Source of the DNA: Oscillospiraceae bacterium
Lineage (GTDB): Bacteria; Bacillota; Clostridia; Oscillospirales; Oscillospiraceae
Assembly (NCBI GenBank): GCA_020025535.1
Contig: JAHHRY010000002.1
Span: 186,001 to 250,000, forward strand
Length of the DNA: 64,000 bases
Reading direction: 5' to 3'
Shown: positions 32,691 to 40,011 of the stretch, one piece after another
Position numbering within the stretch: the stretch's first letter is position 1
How the letters are laid out: every line of letters begins with the position of its first letter
Position numbers and translations under genes: made by a program
The notes under the pieces: generated by a model
Told to the model about the DNA's origin: nothing
The model's input: only the letters and a program-made list of their open reading frames with translations
The model's database searches: none

Positions 32691-35330
32691 TTACTTCAGT
32701 CTGTCGGCAACGAAATCGTCAACCTGAGCCAAAGCATCATCCATCTTCAGCACATCCTTGCCGCCGCCCATAGCGGAGTCAGGCTTGCCGCCGCCGGAAC
32801 CGCCGCAAACAGAACAGACGTGCTTCACCAGATCTCCGGCCTTGATACCCTTTGCAATGGCATCCTTGCCGCAAACCGCCAGGAATGTGATCTTGCCATC
32901 CTTAACAGAGGACAGAACCGCGACCACATCGGCAGCCTTGTCGCGCAGGCTGTCGCCCATCTGACGCAGCTTGGCGGCATCTGCGTCGGCAATGGTAGCC
33001 GTCAACACGTGCAGTCCACCGATCTCATGAGCGCCAAACAGGAAGCGGTTTACTTCGCCGGCAGTCTCTCTGGCCTTATATCCTTCAATGGTGCGCTTGA
33101 GCACTTTCATTTCGTCCAGAGTGCTCTGCAGACGATCGCTCAATTCAGAAGGCTTGGTCTTCAGCAGTGCACAGGCCGCATACAGCTTTTCACGGTTCTT
33201 CTGCATATCTGCCAGACAGGCCTTACCGGTAGTTGCCTCAATACGGCGTACGCCGGAAGCGACGGATCCTTCCGTGTCGATACGGAAAGAGCCAACCTTT
33301 GCGGTGTTATCCAAGTGGGTACCGCCGCAAAGCTCGATGGAATAATCGCCCATGTTAACAACACGGACCACATCGCCGTACTTCTCGCTGAACAGAGCGG
33401 TTGCGCCCTGCTTTTTGGCATCCTCGATGCTCATTTCCCGAACGGTAATGGGATAACCTTCCAGCACAATATTCTGCACAACGGTATCTACCTTTGCAAG
33501 TTCCTCGGGAGTCATGGCAGCATAGTGGGTAAAGTCAAAACGCAGATGGTCCGGTTCTACCAGGCTGCCCGCCTGATGGACATGGTCGCCAAGCACGCTG
33601 ACCAGTGCCTTCTGCAGCAAATGGGTAGCAGAGTGGGCACGCATGATAGCCTTGCGGCGCTCCACATCAATGCAGGCACACACGGTATCGTCCACCTTAA
33701 TGGAACCGCCGGTCATGGTGCCATGGTGCAGATACTTGCCGCCCTTGTCCTTCTGAACATCTTTTACCTGGAAGCGGGCATTGCCCAGCAGAATCACGCC
33801 CTGATCGGCCACCTGACCGCCCATTTCTGCATAGAAAGGCGTACGATCCAGGACAATAATGCCACTTTCGCCACCCGCAATTGTACCGGAAACTTCATCG
33901 CCCACGCAGACAGCCAGAACCTTTGCTTCACAGTTGTTCTGCTCATAGCCTACGAAGGTGGTGGGGGTGTTGTCAAGGCCGAGGTCGATGCCGGCCCATG
34001 CCAGATCACCCAGAGCCTTACGAGCTTCACGGGCACGCTCCTTCTGCTCCTGCATCAGAGCTTCAAAGCCTTCCTGATCCAGAGTCATGCCTTCATCCTC
34101 AACCATCTCAATAGTCAAGTCGATGGGGAAACCGAAGGTATCATACAGTTTGAAAGCATCCGCACCGGAGAAGCTGGTCTCTCCCTTTGCCTTATGCTCA
34201 GCCAGCATATCCGAGAAAATACGCATACCACCATCGATGGTACGGGCAAAATTCTCTTCTTCCACCTTGATAACCTTGGTGATATACTCAGCACGCTCAC
34301 GCAGGTAAGCGTAGTGATTTTCGTTTTCATGGACAACGGTCTCAACTACCTGGTACAGGAAGGGCTTGTCCACACCAAGGAGCTTGCCATGGCGGGCAGC
34401 ACGGCGCAGCAGACGGCGCAGTACATAGCCACGGCCTTCATTGCTGGGCAGGACACCGTCAGCGATCATAAAGGTGGATGCTCGGATGTGGTCGGTAATG
34501 ACACGCAGGGAGACATCCATCCGGGCACTCTGACCGTAGGAAGCACCGGTCAACTCTGTAACCTTATTGGTGATTTTCATAACGGTATCCACATCGAACA
34601 GGCTGTCTACATCCTGACAGACGACTGCCAGACGCTCCAGGCCCATGCCGGTATCGATATTTTTCTGTGCAAGCTCCGTATAGTTGCCCTGACCATCGTT
34701 ATTAAACTGAGAGAACACATTGTTCCAGACTTCCATATAGCGGTCGCACTCACAGCCGACGGTGCAGCCGGGCTTGCCGCAGCCGTACTTCTCACCACGG
34801 TCGTAGTAGATCTCGGAGCAGGGGCCGCAGGGGCCGGATCCATGCTCCCAGAAGTTGTCACTCTTACCGAAGCGGAAGATGTGATCCTCAGGCACACCGA
34901 TTTCCTTGGTCCAGATATCGAAGGCCTCATCATCATTTTCGTAGATGGAAGGATACAGGCGGTTTTCGTCCAGACCGACAACTTTGGTCAGGAACTCCCA
35001 GCTCCATGCGATTGCTTCGTGCTTAAAGTAATCACCGAAGGAGAAGTTTCCGAGCATTTCAAAATAGGTGCCGTGACGTGCGGTCTTGCCGATATTCTCA
35101 ATATCACCGGTACGGATACATTTCTGGCAGGTACATACACGGGTACGGGGAGGCTGTACCTCTCCGGTGAAGTAAGGCTTCATAGGTGCCATGCCGGAGT
35201 TAATCAGCAGCAGGGACTTATCGTTCTGGGGAATCAGGGAGAAACTGGGCAGGCGCAGATGGTTCTTGCTCTCAAAAAAGGACAGAAACATCTCACGAAG
35301 CTCATTTACTCCATAAGGTTTTTGGCTCAT
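32691..35330 (-). CDS. alaS: Alanyl-tRNA synthetase
   Basis: 879 aa, full bacterial length. Class II catalytic core with NSGMAPMKPYF, RVCTCQKCIRTGDIENIG and the motif 3 region GRGYVLRRLLRR; editing domain with HSATHLLQKAL and the zinc ligands of the CGGTH motif; C-Ala domain with the glycine-rich end (GGSGGGKPDSAMGGG). It also has the cysteine-rich insert CGKPGCTVGCEC. GGAGGT lies 8 bases before the ATG. Controlled by a T-box leader. Confidence 0.97.
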   Translation of the reverse strand: MSQKPYGVNELREMFLSFFESKNHLRLPSFSLIPQNDKSLLLINSGMAPMKPYFTGEVQPPRTRVCTCQKCIRTGDIENIGKTARHGTYFEMLGNFSFGDYFKHEAIAWSWEFLTKVVGLDENRLYPSIYENDDEAFDIWTKEIGVPEDHIFRFGKSDNFWEHGSGPCGPCSEIYYDRGEKYGCGKPGCTVGCECDRYMEVWNNVFSQFNNDGQGNYTELAQKNIDTGMGLERLAVVCQDVDSLFDVDTVMKITNKVTELTGASYGQSARMDVSLRVITDHIRASTFMIADGVLPSNEGRGYVLRRLLRRAARHGKLLGVDKPFLYQVVETVVHENENHYAYLRERAEYITKVIKVEEENFARTIDGGMRIFSDMLAEHKAKGETSFSGADAFKLYDTFGFPIDLTIEMVEDEGMTLDQEGFEALMQEQKERAREARKALGDLAWAGIDLGLDNTPTTFVGYEQNNCEAKVLAVCVGDEVSGTIAGGESGIIVLDRTPFYAEMGGQVADQGVILLGNARFQVKDVQKDKGGKYLHHGTMTGGSIKVDDTVCACIDVERRKAIMRAHSATHLLQKALVSVLGDHVHQAGSLVEPDHLRFDFTHYAAMTPEELAKVDTVVQNIVLEGYPITVREMSIEDAKKQGATALFSEKYGDVVRVVNMGDYSIELCGGTHLDNTAKVGSFRIDTEGSVASGVRRIEATTGKACLADMQKNREKLYAACALLKTKPSELSDRLQSTLDEMKVLKRTIEGYKARETAGEVNRFLFGAHEIGGLHVLTATIADADAAKLRQMGDSLRDKAADVVAVLSSVKDGKITFLAVCGKDAIAKGIKAGDLVKHVCSVCGGSGGGKPDSAMGGGKDVLKMDDALAQVDDFVADRLK

Positions 35331-35360
35331 TGGATTCTACCTCCATAAATATTTCTTACG

Positions 35361-35585
35361 AAAAACAAACACCTCGCCCCTAAACATAGGGGCGAGGTTA
35401 ATCGCGGTACCACCCTAATTTACCGTAAAATACGGCATCTTAGCTGCTCTGTAACGGGAGCACCCGTCCCGGTCGTCCCGGGCAACTTGGAAGTGGCTCT
35501 GGAATTTTCACACAAGGGGCTCACACCGTTCCCCTCTCGCTTGGCTGTTTCCATTCCATTGATTTCCGCATTGTCTTTACATATC
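35361..35585 (-). promoter_or_regulatory. T-box riboswitch leader of alaS
   Basis: The leader of about 220 bases contains the T-box core AGGGTGGTACCGCG (35416-35403 on the minus strand) directly before a strong terminator: an 11-base stem ACCTCGCCCCT (35371-35381 with 35388-35398) followed by GTTTGTTTTT. Upstream, stem I elements such as GAGAGGGGAACGG and GGTGTGAGCCCC are visible. Uncharged tRNA pairs with the specifier and the T-box bulge to prevent termination. The position before alaS implies an Ala specifier; a GCC lies in the expected region, but I did not fold it. Confidence 0.9.
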
Positions 35586-35591
35586 TTGAGT

Positions 35592-35619
35592 ATTTTAGCA
35601 TAAAATCCTCAAATGTCAA
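35592..35619 (-). promoter_or_regulatory. Promoter of the alaS T-box transcript
   Basis: Minus strand: TTGACA (35619-35614), 16-base spacer ending in TGC (extended -10), TAAAAT (35597-35592). The -35 overlaps the stop codon of the upstream small gene. Confidence 0.65.
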
Positions 35620-35909
35620 TCATTTTCGGATTTTTCACCTGTATGGATATGCTCTGACAGCCATGCAATCATCTGCTCCCGGCCTTCTTCGGTCATGGGA
35701 AAATCTGCCTGCCCTTCCATTTCGCTCTTTTCATAGCAGAACAGGCCGTGCCAGTACTCTGCATGAATGGAACTCTTGGCAAAGTCCACTTCCTTCGCGG
35801 TTGCCATCTCCACATTGGGCTTGGCACGGAAACGGAACAAGCCGCACGAACCGGTGAAAATATTATTCATTGCAAACGAGTGCAAAGTGGGAATAAAAAG
35901 CTCTTCCAT
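35616..35909 (-). CDS. Uncharacterised 97-residue protein, coupled to pepF
   Basis: No known domain recognised. It is cytosolic in appearance, with an N-terminus ELFIPTLHSFAMNNIFTGSCGLFRF and an acidic C-terminus. The start is one base after the pepF stop (TAATATG), so translation is probably coupled; there is no strong separate ribosome site. It looks like a real gene because the frame is open from the coupled start to a stop located exactly at the alaS promoter. Its role may relate to the pepF/phosphorylase unit. Confidence 0.7.
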   Translation of the reverse strand: MEELFIPTLHSFAMNNIFTGSCGLFRFRAKPNVEMATAKEVDFAKSSIHAEYWHGLFCYEKSEMEGQADFPMTEEGREQMIAWLSEHIHTGEKSEND

Positions 35910-35910
35910 A

Positions 35911-37713
35911 TTATTCTGCAGTCAGAGCTTCCATCTCGTCCAGCAGTTCGTCGAACAGCTTCAGTGCCTGATTGACGGGTTCGGGGCTGGTCATATCCAC
36001 ACCGGCACCCTTCAGCAGATCGATGGGGCTCTTGGAGCAGCCACCGGACAGGAAGCCGAGGTAATCCTTCACGGCGCTCTCACCCTCAGAGAGGATTCTG
36101 CGGGACAGAGCGATAGCAGCGGAATAACCGGTAGCATACTGGAATACATAGTAGTTGAAGTAGAAGTGAGGAATTCTTGCCCACTCCACAGCGATCTGAT
36201 CGTCCATCACCATGTCGGGTCCGAAGTACATTTCGTTCAGACGACGGTACTCGGCACACAGAACGTCTGCCGTCAGGCTCTTGCCCTCCTGTACCATGCG
36301 GCCGATATTCAGCTCGAACTCGGCAAACATAGCCTGACGGTACAAAGTACCCTTAAACTGCTCCAGGAAGTGGTTGATCAGGTAAATGCGCTCCTGCTTA
36401 TCGGTAGTCTTGGACAGCAGATACTCCATCAGCAGAGCCTCATTGCAGGTGGAGGCAACTTCAGCAACGAAAATCACATAATCTTCGTCGATGGGACGCT
36501 GGTTCTTGCTGGACAGATAAGAATGCAGAGCATGACCCATCTCGTGAGCCAGAGTGAACTGGCTGTCCAGTGTGCCGGAGTAGTTCAGCAGCACATAGGG
36601 GTGGACTCTTGTACCGGAAGAATAAGCACCGCTGCGCTTACCCTCATTCTGGTAAACATCGATCCAACGGTTATCAAAGCCTTCCTGCAGAATCTTACGG
36701 TAGTCCTCACCCAAAGGAGCCAGTGCTTCATAGACGGTTTTCTTGGCTTCTTCATAAGGAATCTTCTGATCCGCATCTGCCAGCAGAGGTGCATAAATAT
36801 CATAGAAGTGCAGCTCATCAACGCCCAGCAGCTTCTTACGCAGACGCACATAGCGGTGCATCTTGTCCAGATTCTGATGGACCGCCTCCAACAGATTCAA
36901 ATACACAGAAGTGGGAACGTTGTTGGCATCCAGAGCAGCCTCGAAAGCGGAATCATAATTTCTCGCCTCAGCAAAGAACTTCAGCTGCTTATTCTGTGCA
37001 TTCAGCAGGCCGGCAGCAGTGTTCTTAAATGTGTTAAAGCTCTTGTACAGGTTCTCATATGCGCTCTTACGCAGTACACGGTCGGAGCCGCTTTCATATT
37101 CGATAAAGGTTCCCTGTGTCAGAGGACGTGCATTTCCCTGGGCATCCACAGCATCCTCAAAGGTCAGGTCTGCATCGGCAAACATGCCATAGATGTTATC
37201 GGGAGACTGTGCCATTTCACCGGCAGCAGCCAGCAAACGCTCTTCTGCAGCAGAGAGGGTATGCTCCTTGCGGCGGCGCATATCAGTCAGATAACGGCGA
37301 TAGTTTTCCAGTTCGGGGCATTCTGCATAGAATGCTTCCAGTTTTTCGTCCGAAATCGCCATTACCTCAGGAGTCTCAAAGCTGGTTGCGGCTTCCATAG
37401 CCACCATAATGCCCATAAACTTGCCGGCCATACCCTGATATTTGGCAACACGGGTATCCTCGTCGTGTTTACGCATACAGTAGTTGCCCAGCAGGAGGAT
37501 TTTACCGTTGACACGCTCCAGATTGCTCAGATAGCCGCAGAGCTTCTCCGCGCTGTCCCCAAGATGACCGGCATAACCGGCCAAAAGTGCCTGATCTGCT
37601 TCAAGAGAAGCCAGTTCCTGCTCCCAGGCTTCATCGCTGGGATACAGATCTTCCGTTGCCCACTTGTCCTCGGTGGGAATTTCAGAACGATTACGAATCT
37701 TGATTTCTTCCAT
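35911..37713 (-). CDS. pepF: Oligoendopeptidase F
   Basis: 600 aa, M3 family zinc metallopeptidase that cuts short peptides in the cytosol. The zinc motif HEMGHALH is present, with the downstream Glu region EVASTCNEALLMEYLL and the C-terminal YATGYSAAIALS. N-terminal helical lid domain as usual. GGAGGT precedes the ATG at 37713. It lies 23 bases after the nucleoside phosphorylase gene and one base before the small unknown gene. Confidence 0.95.
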   Translation of the reverse strand: MEEIKIRNRSEIPTEDKWATEDLYPSDEAWEQELASLEADQALLAGYAGHLGDSAEKLCGYLSNLERVNGKILLLGNYCMRKHDEDTRVAKYQGMAGKFMGIMVAMEAATSFETPEVMAISDEKLEAFYAECPELENYRRYLTDMRRRKEHTLSAAEERLLAAAGEMAQSPDNIYGMFADADLTFEDAVDAQGNARPLTQGTFIEYESGSDRVLRKSAYENLYKSFNTFKNTAAGLLNAQNKQLKFFAEARNYDSAFEAALDANNVPTSVYLNLLEAVHQNLDKMHRYVRLRKKLLGVDELHFYDIYAPLLADADQKIPYEEAKKTVYEALAPLGEDYRKILQEGFDNRWIDVYQNEGKRSGAYSSGTRVHPYVLLNYSGTLDSQFTLAHEMGHALHSYLSSKNQRPIDEDYVIFVAEVASTCNEALLMEYLLSKTTDKQERIYLINHFLEQFKGTLYRQAMFAEFELNIGRMVQEGKSLTADVLCAEYRRLNEMYFGPDMVMDDQIAVEWARIPHFYFNYYVFQYATGYSAAIALSRRILSEGESAVKDYLGFLSGGCSKSPIDLLKGAGVDMTSPEPVNQALKLFDELLDEMEALTAE

Positions 37714-37736
37714 AATTGACCTCCATATAATATTTT

Positions 37737-38510
37737 TTATTTACGTTTTGCCTGATCGGCAGCAATGATACGTTTCATAGCTTCAATGCCCACCTTGATG
37801 GCACCGGTGGTATCTTCGGTCATCGGCATGGCGAGGCCTGCCTTCTCCCGCTCCTGATTCCAGATAACATGGAAGCAGCTTCCGCAGCGGACGTGCAAAG
37901 CGGATGCCACCACAAACAGTGCCGCAGATTCCATTTCGCTGGCCTTGACGCCCAGCCGTTTCCAGGATTCCCACTTCTGCAGCAGGTCATAATAAACGGG
38001 AGATTTTTCAGGAGAATGCTGACCATAAAAAGCATCCTTGCACTGAACGACGCCTGTATGAACATGGTAACCCAAATCCTCACCGGCTGCCTTCAGGGCA
38101 GCGGTTACATCAAAATCCGGCACAGCCGGGAACTCTATAGGCGCGTACTCCAGTGAAGTATGCTCGTAGCGGATGGCACCGGTGGCAACGATCACATCCC
38201 CGGGACAGACGTCCATATCAATACCACCGCAGGTACCCACACGGATAAAGGTATCTGCACCGATGGCAGCCAACTCTTCCATAGCGATAGCCGCAGACGG
38301 TCCGCCGATACCGGTGGAACAAACAGTAACCTTCTCCCCCAGCAGGGTGCCATTCCAGATATTGTACTCCCGATTCATTTTTACATGTTCGGGATTATCA
38401 AAATAACGCGCAATCGACTCACAGCGACCGGGATCACCCGGCAAAAACACATACCGGCCAACATCGCCTTCAACGCAACGAATATGGAACTGCATTCCGA
38501 TATCTTGCAT
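37737..38510 (-). CDS. Nucleoside phosphorylase, uridine phosphorylase type
   Basis: 257 aa. PNP/UDP superfamily enzyme for phosphorolysis of nucleosides. Motifs: FLPGDPGRCESIA (phosphate site), GTCGGID, EMESAALFVVAS (nucleoside-binding) and a C-terminal helix. Uridine specificity is inferred from overall pattern. The start at 38510 (MQDIGMQF) has AGAAGGTG eight bases before it; a GTG seven codons earlier overlaps that site. First gene of the unit with pepF. Confidence 0.9.
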   Translation of the reverse strand: MQDIGMQFHIRCVEGDVGRYVFLPGDPGRCESIARYFDNPEHVKMNREYNIWNGTLLGEKVTVCSTGIGGPSAAIAMEELAAIGADTFIRVGTCGGIDMDVCPGDVIVATGAIRYEHTSLEYAPIEFPAVPDFDVTAALKAAGEDLGYHVHTGVVQCKDAFYGQHSPEKSPVYYDLLQKWESWKRLGVKASEMESAALFVVASALHVRCGSCFHVIWNQEREKAGLAMPMTEDTTGAIKVGIEAMKRIIAADQAKRK

Positions 38511-38548
38511 AGATAATTCACCTTCTGACACTAGTTTTTTGCTAGTTT

Positions 38549-38577
38549 AGTATAACATAGTCCCCTGTTATTTGCAA
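38549..38577 (-). promoter_or_regulatory. Promoter of the nucleoside phosphorylase-pepF unit
   Basis: Minus strand: TTGCAA (38577-38572), 17-base spacer, TATACT (38554-38549). A CTAG-TTTTTTG-CTAG inverted repeat lies in the leader at 38531-38545. Confidence 0.55.
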
Positions 38578-38602
38578 CAAGCATTTCTTCTCCCCGCCCG
38601 TA

Positions 38603-38631
38603 TTGACAAAGCAGATGATGTATAGTATAAT
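38603..38631 (+). promoter_or_regulatory. Consensus promoter of marR-degV
   Basis: TTGACA (38603-38608), 17-base spacer, TATAAT (38626-38631), both perfect. The operator-like palindrome starts 7 bases after the -10. Confidence 0.85.
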
Positions 38632-38637
38632 CCATTC

Positions 38638-38652
38638 GTTCACACTGTGAAC
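38638..38652 (+). promoter_or_regulatory. Palindromic operator at the marR start site
   Basis: GTTCACA-C-TGTGAAC, a perfect 15-base palindrome covering the expected transcription start, 14 bases before the marR start codon. This is the typical place for an autorepressor site of a MarR protein. Confidence 0.65.
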
Positions 38653-38666
38653 AAATGGAGGTATTT

Positions 38667-39107
38667 ATGGATAACGAACAGCAAAAGCTGCAGCTTCTGC
38701 AGGCTTGGGTGCGTTTATCTGCGATTTTGAAAAGCTCCCGGATTACAAACGGACTGCAGTATAACGAATCCATTGTTATGCTCCTGCTGTATGAGCGTTA
38801 TGCAGCTGACGGTATTGGTATGGTCTCTATGAAGGAAATTGCATCCAGAACCAATATGCTGAAATCACTGGTTAACCGCACAATCAACTCTCTGGAAGGA
38901 AAAGGTCTTGTTGCCCGCTGCAACGGTGAAACCGACAAACGGGTTATCTATGTACGCTGCATTCACGAAAAACTGGATGTTTTTATGGATGTTCACAATT
39001 CCTCTCTGGAGATTGCCCAGAAGATCATCGACATCATCGGTGCGGAGGATGCTGATGCCTTTATCCGGATTGTAGATAAAATCACTGCTGCCGGGTATAC
39101 TCTATAG
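38667..39107 (+). CDS. MarR family transcriptional regulator
   Basis: 146 aa. Winged-helix DNA-binding domain in the middle: VSMKEIASRTNMLKSLVNRTINSLEGKGLV is the helix-turn-helix, and ETDKRVIYVR the wing. Flanking helices form the dimer interface. The start at 38667 (MDNEQQ) follows GGAGGTATTT; an ATG four codons earlier overlaps it. It precedes degV by 19 bases in one transcript. In several Firmicutes a MarR regulator (FabT) controls fatty acid synthesis, and DegV proteins bind fatty acids, so a lipid signal is possible but is an inference. Confidence 0.92.
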   Translation: MDNEQQKLQLLQAWVRLSAILKSSRITNGLQYNESIVMLLLYERYAADGIGMVSMKEIASRTNMLKSLVNRTINSLEGKGLVARCNGETDKRVIYVRCIHEKLDVFMDVHNSSLEIAQKIIDIIGAEDADAFIRIVDKITAAGYTL

Positions 39108-39126
39108 TGAAAACGAGGTATAAAAT

Positions 39127-39954
39127 ATGGTAAAAATCATGGTAGATTCTGCTTCCGATTGTCAGGGGTACGATGTGTATGACTATTTCATGCCCATCTG
39201 CGTCACTGTCGGAGGAAAAGACTATATGGACGGCGTGGATTTAACAAGCGACGCTTTTTATGATCTGCTGACCGGTTCCGAAAGCTTTCCAAAAACTGCC
39301 CAGCCATCTCCCCAGGCCTATATGGACATTTTTGAATCCGTCAAAAAAAGCGGTGATGAGCTTGTGTACTTTGCCCTGTCTTCCGGACTGAGCGGTACTT
39401 ACCAGAGTGCCAATATCGCAAAGGAACTGGTGGATTACGATAAAATTTACATCGTAGACAGCAGATTCGCTACACATTGTATTCACCTGATGGCCGGCTA
39501 TGCACACAGGCTGGCTGCAGAGGGACTCTCCGGCGCAGAAATCGTGCAGAAATCCGAAATACTGAGGTCTAAAATCCGAATCTTTGCAGGTCTGGATACG
39601 CTGGAATACCTCTACCGCGGAGGCCGACTCAGCAAAGCCTCTGCAACGGTAGGTGAAATTGCCAACATCAAACCCATCCTCACGATTACAGATGCAGGCA
39701 CAATCGAGCCTGCCGGCAAGGTCATCGGAAAAGCAAGAGCCATCCAGACGGTTGCCGCCAAATTGGACAGCTTCGAGATCGATGAGAATTTCCCCATCTG
39801 GACAGCTTACACACAGGGCACGGAAAACTGTGAAAAGCTCGAACAGATTCTGGCCAAAAACGGCCATGCTTCCAGCAGGCGGATGCAGATTGGTCCCACG
39901 ATTGGTGCACATGTAGGTCCCGGCCTGTACGGTGTTCTGTTTGTAATTAAATAA
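39127..39954 (+). CDS. DegV family protein (fatty-acid-binding, FakB-like)
   Basis: 275 aa. N-terminal DSASDCQ motif, then GSESFPKTAQPSPQAYMDIF and the SSGLSGTYQSA segment that contacts the fatty acid carboxylate, and LEYLYRGGRLSKA, all standard for DegV. FakB members present fatty acids to the kinase FakA, which is not in this window. Last residues GPGLYGVLFV fit the family end. A strong bidirectional terminator follows. Confidence 0.94.
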   Translation: MVKIMVDSASDCQGYDVYDYFMPICVTVGGKDYMDGVDLTSDAFYDLLTGSESFPKTAQPSPQAYMDIFESVKKSGDELVYFALSSGLSGTYQSANIAKELVDYDKIYIVDSRFATHCIHLMAGYAHRLAAEGLSGAEIVQKSEILRSKIRIFAGLDTLEYLYRGGRLSKASATVGEIANIKPILTITDAGTIEPAGKVIGKARAIQTVAAKLDSFEIDENFPIWTAYTQGTENCEKLEQILAKNGHASSRRMQIGPTIGAHVGPGLYGVLFVIK

Positions 39955-39962
39955 TCAATAAC

Positions 39963-39997
39963 AAAGCCCCTCATTTGCATTGCAAATGAGGGGCTTT
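39963..39997. terminator. Bidirectional terminator between degV and the zinc-ribbon gene
   Basis: 17-base perfect stem AAAGCCCCTCATTTGCA with its complement (39963-39979, 39981-39997), the middle bases forming the loop. It lies between two convergent genes. Confidence 0.8.
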
Positions 39998-40011
39998 CTG
40001 TTTTGGAAAGA

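Noticed and set aside
32487..35348. Very long plus-strand open frame opposite alaS and the start of comEC
   Set aside because: It mirrors the codon pattern of alaS, has no ribosome site or family resemblance, and alaS is complete with T-box and terminator.
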